Shown piece after piece: positions 25,768 to 35,647 of a DNA stretch of 64,000 bases. Source of the stretch: Dongia_B soli. Lineage in GTDB: Bacteria > Pseudomonadota > Alphaproteobacteria > Dongiales > Dongiaceae. The position numbers and the translations under genes were made by a program. Position 1 is the first letter of the stretch. Every line of letters begins with the position of its first letter. The DNA lies in NCBI RefSeq assembly GCF_034044715.1, contig NZ_JAXCLW010000002.1, positions 620,001 to 684,000 on the forward strand, read 5' to 3'. The notes under the pieces are model-generated. The model had not been told where the DNA came from and made no database searches. It was given only the letters and a program-made list of their open reading frames with translations.

Positions 25768-25856
25768 TTCGCACCAGATTCGTCTTATGGGCGGTGTCTC
25801 GATAGGCCGTCGGACGCCGTTTGCCAAGGCGGCGCAGTTTAAACATAATGCGCGCC

Positions 25857-26657
25857 ATGTCGACCATCGGACTTCCTGAAATCATTGCCGTTATCGGCCT
25901 CATTCCGCTCAGCATCGCTGGTCTGCGGGGACAGCTCGGGCGGCCGCCGTTATTTTGGCTCCTGTTGTTGATCGCGGCAATTCCGCCGGTCAGCCTGGTT
26001 TGGCAGACCGTGCATAACGGTTGGCAGGCCGGCTTGGCGGCGACCTTGTGGGTCAGCATAGCGACCATTCTGGTGCTCTACGGCATCGTCGCGGCCTTCA
26101 ACCGCATGGCGATCGGCCTTAGCGCCCTGTTGGCGCCGTATCTGCTCCTGCTGGCGGTCCTGGCGACCTTGGCGCATTGGTTTGCGCGGTCGGAGGCGGT
26201 CAATCTCGCCTCGGTTCCCTGGTTTGCCGTGCATATCCTTTTGGCCGTGGGAAGCTATGCGCTGCTTACCATCACGGCTGTCGCCGCCCTAGCCATCGTC
26301 CTGCAGGAGCGGGCTATGAAGCGGCGGCGGCAAGGCTGGACCTCGGCGACCCTGCCACCGGTTGCGGAGACTGAGCGGTTGCAGCAGTACCTGCTTTGGG
26401 TCGCGGCCCTATGGATGGGGGCGGCCTTGGCGACAGGAGCGGCCAATGAGTTCCTGGAGACCGGCCGGTTTCTGCTGATGACGCATAAGATCCTGCTCTC
26501 CTGCCTGGCCTTCGCCGTGATTGTGGTTTTCCTGATCTTGCATCAGGCGACCGGCTTACGCGGGCGGCTTGCGGCGCGTTGGCTGTTGGCCGGCTATCTC
26601 TTGCTGACGTTGGCCTATCCGGGTGTGAAGTTCGTGCGGGATATACTCCTAGGGTAG
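25857..26657 (+). CDS. CcsA/YpjD-like inner-membrane protein (cytochrome c assembly family)
   Basis: 266 residues with about eight membrane helices. It resembles the CcsA/ResC-YpjD fold: the segment VPWFAVHILLAVGSYALLTITA and the later LLMTHKILLSCLAF carry His residues at the positions expected for haem-handling proteins. It is much shorter than a full CcmF and lacks a clear WWD motif, so cytochrome c assembly is a family-level guess. Start uncertain: ATG at 25848 is the alternative, and neither has a good ribosome site. It faces ispDF across 89 bases and precedes dusB. Confidence 0.72.
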   Translation: MSTIGLPEIIAVIGLIPLSIAGLRGQLGRPPLFWLLLLIAAIPPVSLVWQTVHNGWQAGLAATLWVSIATILVLYGIVAAFNRMAIGLSALLAPYLLLLAVLATLAHWFARSEAVNLASVPWFAVHILLAVGSYALLTITAVAALAIVLQERAMKRRRQGWTSATLPPVAETERLQQYLLWVAALWMGAALATGAANEFLETGRFLLMTHKILLSCLAFAVIVVFLILHQATGLRGRLAARWLLAGYLLLTLAYPGVKFVRDILLG

Positions 26658-26748
26658 CGACGCCCCGGCATCCGAAATCTATTGCATTTTTGCCTCGGGC
26701 GCGTAGAAATCGCCCAGAAAATAGGCAGCTTACATTGGTGCTGAAAAA

Positions 26749-27735
26749 ATGAGCATCCAGATCGGTCCGGTCGAAATTGCGGACCCCGTCATTCTCGCGC
26801 CAATGTCCGGCGTGACCGACATGCCCTTCCGCCGCCTGGTGAAGCGTTGCGGGGCAGGGCTCGTCGTGTCCGAGATGATCGCCAGCGAGGCGATGATCCG
26901 GCAGACCCGGCAGTCGATGAAAATGTCGACCAATTGTGCCGAGGAATTTCCCATGTCGGTGCAGCTTGCCGGCTGCGAACCGCAGGTGATGGCGGAGGCG
27001 GCGAAGCTCAACCAGGACCGCGGCGCGGCGATCATCGATATCAATTTCGGCTGCCCGGTGAAGAAGGTAGTCAACGGCCATGCCGGCTCGGCATTGATGC
27101 GCGATGAGCCGACAGCGGCTAAAATCCTGGAAGCGACGGTTAAGGCGGTCGATCTGCCTGTAACGTTGAAGATGCGCATGGGCTGGGATCACAGCAGCCT
27201 CAATGCGCCGACCTTGGCTCGTATCGCCGAATCCGTCGGTATTCGGATGATCACCATTCACGGCCGCACACGCTGCCAGCTCTATAACGGCTCCGCTGAC
27301 TGGGCGTTCGTTCGCCGGGTCAAAGAGGCCGTCTCGATCCCGGTCATCGTCAATGGTGATATCACCACCCTCGAAGATGCGAAGACCGCTCTCGATCTGT
27401 CCGGCGCCGATGGCGTGATGATCGGTCGCGGCGCCTATGGCAAGCCCTGGTTCCTGTCGCAGGTCATGGCCTATCTCAAGACCGGCCAGCGTCTGCCGGA
27501 TCCGCCGCTGCAGCAGCAACTGGATATCCTCCTGGAGCATTATGAGACGATGCTGGAGCATTATGGGGTCAGCGGCGGGCTGAAGATCGCGCGCAAGCAT
27601 GTTGCCTGGTATTCGAAGGGCCTGTTCGGCTCGGCTGAATTCCGTACCCGGATCAATCAGATCGACGACCCCAAGCAGGTTACAGCCGCCATCAAGGACT
27701 TTTACCTGCCGCAGATCGATCGACTGGCGGCGTGA
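26749..27735 (+). CDS. dusB: tRNA-dihydrouridine synthase B (NifR3 type)
   Basis: FMN enzyme that reduces uridines in the tRNA D-loop. 328 residues. The FMN-binding start ILAPMSGVTDMPFR, catalytic Cys102 in NFGCPVKKV, the GHAGSAL loop, HGRTR and the phosphate-binding GVMIGRGAYGKPWF are all present. Known as nifR3 in Rhodobacter, and in many proteobacteria it is cotranscribed with ntrB-ntrC or fis; here its stop overlaps the ntrB GTG start. Confidence 0.97.
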   Translation: MSIQIGPVEIADPVILAPMSGVTDMPFRRLVKRCGAGLVVSEMIASEAMIRQTRQSMKMSTNCAEEFPMSVQLAGCEPQVMAEAAKLNQDRGAAIIDINFGCPVKKVVNGHAGSALMRDEPTAAKILEATVKAVDLPVTLKMRMGWDHSSLNAPTLARIAESVGIRMITIHGRTRCQLYNGSADWAFVRRVKEAVSIPVIVNGDITTLEDAKTALDLSGADGVMIGRGAYGKPWFLSQVMAYLKTGQRLPDPPLQQQLDILLEHYETMLEHYGVSGGLKIARKHVAWYSKGLFGSAEFRTRINQIDDPKQVTAAIKDFYLPQIDRLAA

Positions 27736-28916
27736 CCGTGTCGCGCGGCGGCCAGGCAATACGTGTCGCCCCGTTAACCGGTCAATCTGAGTCGGTAAAT
27801 ATGGAAGCGACGGCAACGACTGACATTTCCGATCGCGGCACAATTCTCGAAACCTTGCCGATTGCCGTCATCACGCTCGATGCGAATGATGTTGTTGTCG
27901 ACGCCAATGCGGCCGCTGAAAGTCTGCTGGGGCAAAGCCGCGCTTTGCTGCGCGTCACGCCGCTGCGCGAAATCATTGCCGCCGATAATCCGTTGTTCGG
28001 CCTGATTGCCACAGCCCGCCATCAGCAGATCTCCGTTGTGGAATACGATCTCGCATTAGGCGGACCGCGCTTCGATGCTGCCCATATGGCGGTTGAGATC
28101 GCCCCTATGGCGGAACGGCCGGATCATGTCGTCGTGGCGCTGCTCAATCGCGGCATCGAACATCGGATCTCTCAGCAACAGATGGGCCGCGATGCGGCGC
28201 GCTCGGTTCGTGCCATGGCTGGGATGCTGGCGCATGAAGTCAAAAATCCGCTTTCCGGGATTCGCGGTGCTGCGCAGCTTTTGGAAGCCAAGTTGAACGG
28301 CGCCGATCTGCAACTCGCGGAATTGATTCGCGAGGAGACCGACCGCATCGTTGCTCTGATCAATCGCATGGAAATGTTCACCGACGACCGGGCCCCGCGT
28401 CTGGAGGCGGTCAATATTCACGAGGTCCTCGACCGTGTGCGGCGATTGGCGCAGCATGGGGTGGCGGCGAAGATCGATTTCCAGATGCATTTCGATCCGT
28501 CCTTGCCGCCGGTCAACGGCAATCGCGACATGCTGATCCAGGCCTTCTTTAATCTGGTGCGCAATGCGGCGGAAGCCTGTCCAGCGGAAGGTGGCATGAT
28601 CACCCTGACGACCAGCTATCAGACCGGTTTGCGGCTGGGGAACCGGGCCGGATCCTGGCGCTATAACCGATGCGTCACCGTGACCGTTGAAGATAATGGC
28701 AGCGGAATTCCGACACATCTGCAAGCCCGCCTGTTCGATCCCTTCGTCAGTGAAAAGCCCGGCGGCAAGGGGCTCGGCCTCGCGCTTGTTGCAAAGATCG
28801 TGCAGGATCATGCCGGCATCATTGAATTCACCAGCGAACTCGGCAAAACCCAATTTTCCATCATGCTGCCGCTGCATGAAGAGCAGCGGCCGAGAAAAGC
28901 CGGGAGCGCACCATGA
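27732..28916 (+). CDS. ntrB: Nitrogen regulation sensor histidine kinase NtrB
   Basis: Cytoplasmic kinase/phosphatase of the NtrC response regulator, controlled by PII proteins. 394 residues from the GTG. The PAS domain is at about 40-140 (ETLPIAVITLDANDVVVDANAA). Phosphoacceptor His168 lies in LAHEVKNPLSG. The ATPase part has N-, G1- and G2-boxes (FFNLVRNAAEA, VEDNGSGIP, GGKGLGLAL). The start is uncertain: GTG at 27732 overlaps the dusB stop (GTGA), while ATG at 27801 is the other choice. The downstream ntrC overlaps as ATGA, so the three genes form one unit. Confidence 0.95.
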   Translation: MTVSRGGQAIRVAPLTGQSESVNMEATATTDISDRGTILETLPIAVITLDANDVVVDANAAAESLLGQSRALLRVTPLREIIAADNPLFGLIATARHQQISVVEYDLALGGPRFDAAHMAVEIAPMAERPDHVVVALLNRGIEHRISQQQMGRDAARSVRAMAGMLAHEVKNPLSGIRGAAQLLEAKLNGADLQLAELIREETDRIVALINRMEMFTDDRAPRLEAVNIHEVLDRVRRLAQHGVAAKIDFQMHFDPSLPPVNGNRDMLIQAFFNLVRNAAEACPAEGGMITLTTSYQTGLRLGNRAGSWRYNRCVTVTVEDNGSGIPTHLQARLFDPFVSEKPGGKGLGLALVAKIVQDHAGIIEFTSELGKTQFSIMLPLHEEQRPRKAGSAP

Positions 28917-30379
28917 CGTCGACCATCCTGGTGGCAGATGATGATCGCGCCATTCGCCTGGTTTTGAGCCAGGCACTTTCCCAATTGGGGCATGATGTGC
29001 GCGCTGCCAGCGATGCGGCGACATTATGGAATTGGATCGAACGTGGCGAGGGCGATGTCGTGATCACCGATGTCGTCATGCCGGATGAGAACGGCCTGGA
29101 CCTTATTCCGCGGATCAAGACCCAGCGGCCGGATTTGCCGATCATTGTCATGAGCGCGCAGAACACCTTGCTGACGGCGATCCGCGCAACCGAAAGGGGG
29201 GCTTTCGAATACCTGCCCAAGCCCTTTGATTTGCGGGCGCTGATCGGTGCAGTCGAACGGGCATTAAGCCAGGCGGGGCAGCCGGCGCCGGAAACCGGGA
29301 CCGCCGAGGGAGAGGTTTTGCCGCTGATCGGTCGTTCCCCGGCGATGCAGGAGATCTACCGGGTCCTGGCGCGGCTGGTGAACACAGATATGACCACGCT
29401 GATTCATGGTGAATCCGGTACCGGCAAGGAATTGGTCGCACGAGTTCTACATGATTTCGGCCGTCGTAAGGAGATGCCCTTTATCGCCATCAATATGGCT
29501 GCCATTCCCCGTGACCTCATCGAAAGCGAATTGTTCGGCCATGAAAAGGGCGCCTTTACCGGTGCGGTGAGCCGCGGCAGCGGACGGTTCGAGCAGGCCA
29601 GCGGCGGCACGTTGTTTCTGGACGAGATCGGCGACATGCCGCTTGAGGCACAAACCCGCCTGTTGCGGGTTTTGCAGACCGGCGAATTCACGCCGGTCGG
29701 TGGCCGCCAGACGATCAAGGCCGATGTCCGGATCATTGCTGCGACCCATCGCGACCTGCGGCAGATGATCAAGCAGGGGAGTTTCCGCGAAGATCTGTTC
29801 TATCGCCTGAACGTGGTGCCGCTGAAATTGCCGCCATTGCGGGAACGGCTAGAGGATATCGCGGATTTGGCGCGTCATTTCCTGCACCAGACAGAGCAGG
29901 AGGGGATGCCGGCCAAGCATCTGGATACCAATGCGATTGCCGAGCTGAAACGGCACGATTGGCCTGGCAATGTGCGAGAACTGGAAAATTTGATGCGGCG
30001 AATTGCCGTGCTTTATAGCGAGACCCTGATCGACGCCCGCATCATCACGTCGGCACTGGCGGATCAGGATCTGGGTGTCACGGCGGTCTCTCTGCCGGAA
30101 CCGAACCGGCCAGCGGAATTGCTTGCGCCCGGCGAAGAGACATTGGGGCAGTCCGTTGAGCGGCATTTGCGCGCTTATTTCCTGGCGCATGAAGGTCGCT
30201 TGCCGGCGGCTGGGCTCTATGACAGGGTATTGCAGGAAGTCGAGCGCCCCTTGATCTCCCTGTCCTTGGATGCGACGCGGGGCAATCAAATCAAAGCAGC
30301 TGATTTGCTTGGTCTGAACCGCAATACCTTGCGCAAGAAACTGCGTGAGCTTGATATCCAGCCATCCCGCGGTAAATGA
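28913..30379 (+). CDS. ntrC: Nitrogen regulation response regulator NtrC
   Basis: Sigma-54 activator that switches on nitrogen-scavenging genes. 488 residues. The receiver domain has phosphoacceptor Asp53 in ITDVVMPDENG. The AAA+ domain has Walker A GESGTGKELVAR, GAFTGA at 213-218 (the sigma-54 contact loop, intact) and Walker B GGTLFLDEIGD. A Fis-type helix-turn-helix ends the protein (NQIKAADLLGLNRNTLRKKLREL). ATGA overlap with ntrB. ntrY starts 28 bases downstream. Confidence 0.97.
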   Translation: MTSTILVADDDRAIRLVLSQALSQLGHDVRAASDAATLWNWIERGEGDVVITDVVMPDENGLDLIPRIKTQRPDLPIIVMSAQNTLLTAIRATERGAFEYLPKPFDLRALIGAVERALSQAGQPAPETGTAEGEVLPLIGRSPAMQEIYRVLARLVNTDMTTLIHGESGTGKELVARVLHDFGRRKEMPFIAINMAAIPRDLIESELFGHEKGAFTGAVSRGSGRFEQASGGTLFLDEIGDMPLEAQTRLLRVLQTGEFTPVGGRQTIKADVRIIAATHRDLRQMIKQGSFREDLFYRLNVVPLKLPPLRERLEDIADLARHFLHQTEQEGMPAKHLDTNAIAELKRHDWPGNVRELENLMRRIAVLYSETLIDARIITSALADQDLGVTAVSLPEPNRPAELLAPGEETLGQSVERHLRAYFLAHEGRLPAAGLYDRVLQEVERPLISLSLDATRGNQIKAADLLGLNRNTLRKKLRELDIQPSRGK

Positions 30380-30407
30380 CGGTGATACAAATGATGGCGG
30401 CAGGCAG

Positions 30408-32690
30408 ATGACGACGATCATGGCGGGGCCCAAGAAACACCAGCGACCTAAATTGCTGCACCGCTTGGTTGACTGGGCCGACCGGATCAATCTGGAACGC
30501 AACATCGCCTATCTTTTGATGGTGATAGGTCTTGCCTGCGGTTTCGCGACCTATCTTATCATGGCGGATTACTGGCGCACCCAAAGTCCCGCCAAAGCCA
30601 TTTCCTATTTGTTAATGGCCGATTTGGTGGTCGTGTTGTCTCTCGGCACGATCATTGCGCGGCGGGTGGTCCAGCTCTGGCTATCGCATCGGCGCGGCTT
30701 GGTCGGAGCGAAACTGCATTCGCGTCTGGTGCTGCTATTCGGTCTGGTGGCGCTGACGCCAACCATTATCGTTTCGGTCTTTTCCACGACATTTCTGAAT
30801 TACGGCCTCAATGTCTGGTTCGGCGATCGGGTGCGCAGTGCCGTCGAAAGCTCGCAGAACGTTGCCCAGTCCTATCTGCTTGAACAACAGCAGCGAATTG
30901 CCAATGACGCTTTGTCGATGGCCAATGAAATCCGGTTGCAGGATTTTCTGAACATCATTGATCCCGGCCGTGGCCAGGCATTTCTCGACCGCCAGATCGA
31001 TCTTCGCGATATTTCCGAAGCCGTGATTGTCAGCAGCTCCCGCCGTATCGTGGCCCGCAGCAGCCTCAGCCTGATGATGGAATTCGATCTTGGTATACCG
31101 GACGGCGCCTTTATGCGGGCCCGGGACGGCAAGCCTATTATTCTGCCCGCTGATGAGGGGGACAGGATTCGCGCCTTGGTACAGATCGATCCGACCTCGG
31201 ATCTTTTCCTCTATGTCGGCCGGCTGATCGATGATCGCGTCCTATCCAGTGTGCGCCGGAACGAAGATGCCGTGCAGCTCTATAACCAGTTGGAGCGTGC
31301 TAGGTCGCAATGGCAAATCACCGTGCCGTTGATTTTCGGCATCATGGCTTTGTTGCTGCTGACCGGCGCGGTTTGGGTGGCCATCCTCTCCGCCAGCCAG
31401 CTCGTCCGGCCGATTACCCGCCTGGTCGTTGCAGCGCAAAAGATCGGTGATGGCGATCTAGGTGCCCGCGTCAAGGTGGGCAAGCGAGACGATGAGTTGA
31501 ACTCGCTCAGCCGCACGTTCAACGTCATGGCGATCCAGTTACAGACCCAGCAGCAGGCGCTTATCGCTGCCAATCGCCAGGCAGAGGACCGCCGGCAATT
31601 TACCGAACTGGTCTTGTCAGGCGTTTCAGCCGGCGTGATCGGACTCAATGAGCAGGGCGAAATTGACTTGCCGAACCGTTCGGCTTCGGAATTGCTCGGC
31701 ATCAATCTGCTGGACCACCGCGGCCGCGACCTCGGTGATGTCGTTCCGGAAATGGCGGAGATCATCAATCAGGCGCGGTTACGGCAAAGCGGTTCGGCTG
31801 AAGGCCAAATCAATCTGACAGTCGATACGATGACGCGGACCTTCCATGTCCGCGTCATTTCGGAAGAGGGCGGAGACGGACATACCCGACTTGTTGTTAC
31901 CTTCGACGATGTATCGGAATTGTTATCGGCCCAGCGCAAGGCTGCTTGGGCGGATATTGCACGCCGTATCGCACACGAGATCAAAAATCCGTTAACACCC
32001 ATTCAGCTGTCGGCTGAACGCCTGAAGCGCAAATATTTGAAGCAAATCACGCAAGACCCGGAAACCTTTACGGTTTGCACCGACACCATCGTCCGGCAAG
32101 TTGGCGATATCGGCCGAATGGTCGATGAATTCTCTGCATTTGCGCGTATGCCGGCCCCTGTTCTTCGGGCTGAAAATATCAACGATCTATCACGCCAGGC
32201 ATTGTTTCTACAGCAGAATGCCAATCCGGCCATTAGCTATACGAGTGACTTGCCGAGCCTTTCGGTGGTTCTGAATTGTGACAGTGCCCAGTTTAATCGT
32301 GCGTTGACCAATCTATTGCAGAATGCGGCAGATGCCATTGAAGGTCGCCTGGAAGAACAGCGCCAGGCTATTGCCGATGGCCAGTTGGATGTCGCGGAAC
32401 CGGGCCATATCCATCTCTGGATACGGGACACTGGGAGTGGTATTGCTGTCGGTGTCGACGATAATGGGCGTGGCCTGCCGAAGCAGGGGCGGGAGCGTCT
32501 GACTGAGCCTTATGTGACCACGCGTGCCAAAGGAACCGGTTTGGGTTTAGCGATCGTAAAGAAAATTATGGAGGATCACGGCGGTAAGCTGATCCTTGCT
32601 GATCGGGATGGCAATGGGGCCTCGGTACAATTGTTATTCCCGAGTGATGCCATCGCGAGCGACCGGTCGGTGCGTGCGGTACAGGCGTAA
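30408..32690 (+). CDS. ntrY: Nitrogen regulation transmembrane sensor kinase NtrY
   Basis: Membrane kinase that pairs with NtrX. From the chosen ATG it has 760 residues. It starts with three to four membrane helices (about 25-125), has a periplasmic loop, a further helix near 310-330, and a HAMP domain (SQLVRPITRLVVAAQKIGDGDL). A PAS domain follows (about 400-490), then His523 in RRIAHEIKNPLTPIQ and an HATPase end (NLLQNAADAIE, DNGRGLP, GTGLGLAIVKK). The longer open frame would begin inside ntrC; the chosen ATG follows GGCAGGCAG. Confidence 0.95.
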   Translation: MTTIMAGPKKHQRPKLLHRLVDWADRINLERNIAYLLMVIGLACGFATYLIMADYWRTQSPAKAISYLLMADLVVVLSLGTIIARRVVQLWLSHRRGLVGAKLHSRLVLLFGLVALTPTIIVSVFSTTFLNYGLNVWFGDRVRSAVESSQNVAQSYLLEQQQRIANDALSMANEIRLQDFLNIIDPGRGQAFLDRQIDLRDISEAVIVSSSRRIVARSSLSLMMEFDLGIPDGAFMRARDGKPIILPADEGDRIRALVQIDPTSDLFLYVGRLIDDRVLSSVRRNEDAVQLYNQLERARSQWQITVPLIFGIMALLLLTGAVWVAILSASQLVRPITRLVVAAQKIGDGDLGARVKVGKRDDELNSLSRTFNVMAIQLQTQQQALIAANRQAEDRRQFTELVLSGVSAGVIGLNEQGEIDLPNRSASELLGINLLDHRGRDLGDVVPEMAEIINQARLRQSGSAEGQINLTVDTMTRTFHVRVISEEGGDGHTRLVVTFDDVSELLSAQRKAAWADIARRIAHEIKNPLTPIQLSAERLKRKYLKQITQDPETFTVCTDTIVRQVGDIGRMVDEFSAFARMPAPVLRAENINDLSRQALFLQQNANPAISYTSDLPSLSVVLNCDSAQFNRALTNLLQNAADAIEGRLEEQRQAIADGQLDVAEPGHIHLWIRDTGSGIAVGVDDNGRGLPKQGRERLTEPYVTTRAKGTGLGLAIVKKIMEDHGGKLILADRDGNGASVQLLFPSDAIASDRSVRAVQA

Positions 32691-32833
32691 GAGTAAGAAA
32701 AATGTCAGCTATTGTGGCGGGTCTCATCTGTCATCGCAGGAACCTCACCTATCGGATGGTAGCGGTCATGCTATGCAATCCGAGCATTCAGCTTGTGTTT
32801 GGCAGAAGAGACCGGACAGGGTAAATCAGGATC

Positions 32834-34243
32834 ATGGCGCGCGACATACTGATTGTCGATGATGAGGCCGATATTCGCCTGCTGATCGCCGGGATCCTCG
32901 GTGACGAAGGCTATCAGACCAGGGAGGCGGCGGAGAGCGATACAGCGCTCGACCTGCTGCGCCAGCGGCAACCGAGCCTCATCATCCTGGATATTTGGCT
33001 GCAAAACAGCACCCTGGACGGCATGGCGTTATTGAACGTCGTCAAGGCCGATTGGCCCGACGTACCCGTCATCATGATCAGCGGTCACGGCAATATCGAA
33101 ACCGCCGTTAACGCGATCAAGCATGGCGCCTATGATTTCATCGAGAAACCGTTCAAGGCGGACCGGCTTCTGGTCATCATCGAACGTGCCTTGGAAGCCG
33201 CGCGGCTGCGTCGAGAAAATCAGGAATTGCGCGTCCGCGCCGGCGGCGATCTCGAACTGATCGGCAATTCGGCCGCGATGCAGCAATTGCGTCAGGCGAT
33301 CGAACGTGTCGCGCCAACCGGCAGCCGGGTGCTGTTTTCCGGTCCTCCAGGCAGCGGCAAGGAGGTCGCGGCGAGATTATTACATCGGCGATCGAAGCGG
33401 GCAAATTCGCCCTTCGTTGTCGTCAATTGCGCGACGATGCATCCTGATCGTCTGGAAATCGAATTGTTCGGCGTGGAAAAAGGCAGCGACGGCGCCGACG
33501 GCGCCGGCAAGGTCGGTTTCCTGGAACAGGCCCATGGCGGCACATTGCTCCTGGATGAGGTGGCCGATATGCCGCTGGAGACCCAGGGGAAGATCGTCCG
33601 GGCATTGCAGGACCAGACCTTCGAACGGGTAGGGGGCAAGACGAAAGTCGAAGTTGATGTCCGCGTCATCGCCTCGACCAGCAAGGATCTCCAAGCGGAA
33701 ATGGCCGCCGGACGCTTCCGCCAGGATCTCTTCTACCGTCTGAATGTGGTGCCAATGCGGTTGCCGCCGCTGAAGGAGCGCCGTGACGATATCGGCAGCC
33801 TGCTGGAACACTTCATGGCGCAGGCTGCTGAGGTTTCCGGCTTGCCGCCGCGCACTTTGGGCGACGATGCCCGGGCGATCCTGCAAGCTTACGATTGGCC
33901 GGGGAATGTGCGGCAGCTGCGCAATGTGATCGACTGGCTGCTGATCATGGCGCCGGGTGAATCCAATGAACAGATTCGCAGCGATATGCTGCCGCCGGAT
34001 ATCGGCGCGATGTCGCTTTCGCCGATGGCGTTGAACGACAGCAGCGAGGTCATGTCGTTGCCGCTACGCGAAGCGCGCGAGATTTTCGAACGACGCTATC
34101 TGGAATCTCAGGTGACGCGATTCGGCGGCAATATTTCGCGGACGGCCAGCTTCGTCGGCATGGAGCGTTCCGCCTTGCACCGCAAATTACGCTCTCTTGG
34201 CATAACGACATCCGAACGCGGGGATAAGCCCGAGGGCCAATAG
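32834..34243 (+). CDS. ntrX: Nitrogen regulation response regulator NtrX
   Basis: NtrC-like partner of NtrY. 469 residues. The receiver has Asp53 in IILDIWLQNS. The AAA+ domain keeps Walker A GPPGSGKEVAARLLH and Walker B GGTLLLDEVAD, but the sigma-54 contact loop reads EKGSDGADGA, so GAFTGA is lost. This is known of NtrX proteins and implies that it does not activate sigma-54 in the usual way. A Fis-type helix-turn-helix closes the protein (NISRTASFVGMERSALHRKLRSL). 143 bases separate it from ntrY; trkA follows one base after its stop. Confidence 0.95.
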   Translation: MARDILIVDDEADIRLLIAGILGDEGYQTREAAESDTALDLLRQRQPSLIILDIWLQNSTLDGMALLNVVKADWPDVPVIMISGHGNIETAVNAIKHGAYDFIEKPFKADRLLVIIERALEAARLRRENQELRVRAGGDLELIGNSAAMQQLRQAIERVAPTGSRVLFSGPPGSGKEVAARLLHRRSKRANSPFVVVNCATMHPDRLEIELFGVEKGSDGADGAGKVGFLEQAHGGTLLLDEVADMPLETQGKIVRALQDQTFERVGGKTKVEVDVRVIASTSKDLQAEMAAGRFRQDLFYRLNVVPMRLPPLKERRDDIGSLLEHFMAQAAEVSGLPPRTLGDDARAILQAYDWPGNVRQLRNVIDWLLIMAPGESNEQIRSDMLPPDIGAMSLSPMALNDSSEVMSLPLREAREIFERRYLESQVTRFGGNISRTASFVGMERSALHRKLRSLGITTSERGDKPEGQ

Positions 34244-34244
34244 G

Positions 34245-35621
34245 ATGAAAGTAGTGATCTGCGGTGCTGGCCAGGTCGGCTCGAGCATCGCGAAATACCT
34301 CGCGCACGAGCGCAATGACGTCACCATCGTCGATTCCGATCAGGCGCTGATCCGCGAAATCACCGATCAATTGGAAGTCCAGGGCATTGTCGGCCATGCC
34401 TCGCATCCCACCGTCCTGGAGCAGGCCGGCTTGCGTGATGCCGATCTGCTGATTGCCGTCACGGCGTCGGATGAGGTCAACATGATGGCTTGTCTGATCG
34501 CCCATAGTATTTTCGACGTCCCCACCAAGATTGCCCGGGTGCGGGAGCAAAGTTACCTGGAAACGAAGTGGTCCTCGATCTTCAATCCCGATCATCTGGG
34601 AATCGATGCAGTCATTTCCCCTGAGATTGAGGTTGCCGAGGCCATTCATCGTCGTCTGGAAGTTCCGGGCGCTTTCGATGCCGTGCCTCTGGCTGACAAT
34701 CTGGTCACCTTGGTCGGTGTCCGCTGCACGGCAACCTGCCCGATCATCAATACGCCGCTGCGTCATCTGACGACCTTGTTTCCTGATCTGCATGTCTCGG
34801 TGATCGGCATTGTGCGCAACGATGTTAAAATTATCCCGAGCGACAACGAGATGATGTTGCCGGGAGATGACGTCTATTTCATTGCCGACACAACCCATCT
34901 GAAACGGGCATTGGCTGCCTTCGGCCATGAAGAAGCGGAGGCGCGGCGCCTAATCATTGTCGGCGGCGGCAATATTGGCCTCTGTCTGGCGGAGCTGCTA
35001 GCGAAGCGCAATCATGGCACGGAAGTCAAGATCATCGAATTGGATAACGATCGGGCTGCCGTAGTGGCCGGTCGTTTGCCGAACCGGGTGGTAATCCAAG
35101 GGGACGCGCTCGATCCGCGTATTTTGCAGGAAGCCAATATCGAAGGCAGCGAGACGATCATCGCGGTCAGTAATGATGATGAGGTTAATATCCTCGCCTC
35201 ACTTCTTGCTAAGCGCGCCGGCTGCCAGCGTTCCGTCACACTGATCAATACCTCGAATTATGCGCCTCTCGTTGGATCACTCGGGATCGATGCGGTCGTC
35301 AGTCCACGCGCGACGACGGTGTCGATTATTCTCCAGCATGTGCGGCGCGGCCGAATTCGCGGCGTGCATTCGCTGGGAGATGATTTCGGTGAGCTGATCG
35401 AGATTGAGGTGCTCGAAGCATCGCGCCTGGCCGGCACATCGATCCGGGCGGCGAAGTTGCCCAAGGGCGTGATCATCGGCGCCCTTGTTCGCGGCAAGAG
35501 CGTCATCATCGCGTCTGGTGATACGGTCATAGAGCCGGATGACCGTGTTATTCTCTTCGCCGCGCCGGAGGCAGTGCGCCATGTTGAGCGCATGTTCGCG
35601 GTACGTTTGGAATTCTTCTGA
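34245..35621 (+). CDS. trkA: Trk potassium transporter regulatory subunit TrkA
   Basis: Cytoplasmic NAD-binding subunit that gates the TrkH/TrkG potassium channel. 458 residues with two RCK N-domains, each starting with a Rossmann motif (VVICGAGQVGSSIAKYLA at the start and LIIVGGGNIGLCLAELLA at about residue 232), each followed by a C-domain. It lies directly behind ntrX, an order known in several alphaproteobacteria. No trkH is present in this window. Confidence 0.96.
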   Translation: MKVVICGAGQVGSSIAKYLAHERNDVTIVDSDQALIREITDQLEVQGIVGHASHPTVLEQAGLRDADLLIAVTASDEVNMMACLIAHSIFDVPTKIARVREQSYLETKWSSIFNPDHLGIDAVISPEIEVAEAIHRRLEVPGAFDAVPLADNLVTLVGVRCTATCPIINTPLRHLTTLFPDLHVSVIGIVRNDVKIIPSDNEMMLPGDDVYFIADTTHLKRALAAFGHEEAEARRLIIVGGGNIGLCLAELLAKRNHGTEVKIIELDNDRAAVVAGRLPNRVVIQGDALDPRILQEANIEGSETIIAVSNDDEVNILASLLAKRAGCQRSVTLINTSNYAPLVGSLGIDAVVSPRATTVSIILQHVRRGRIRGVHSLGDDFGELIEIEVLEASRLAGTSIRAAKLPKGVIIGALVRGKSVIIASGDTVIEPDDRVILFAAPEAVRHVERMFAVRLEFF

Positions 35622-35647
35622 TAACTGATTGTGTCGGTTGGTGCTGT

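Noticed and set aside
26314..27843. Long minus-strand open frame of 509 codons opposite dusB
   Set aside because: It is the antisense shadow of dusB and its neighbours; its protein is Arg/His-rich with no recognisable domain.
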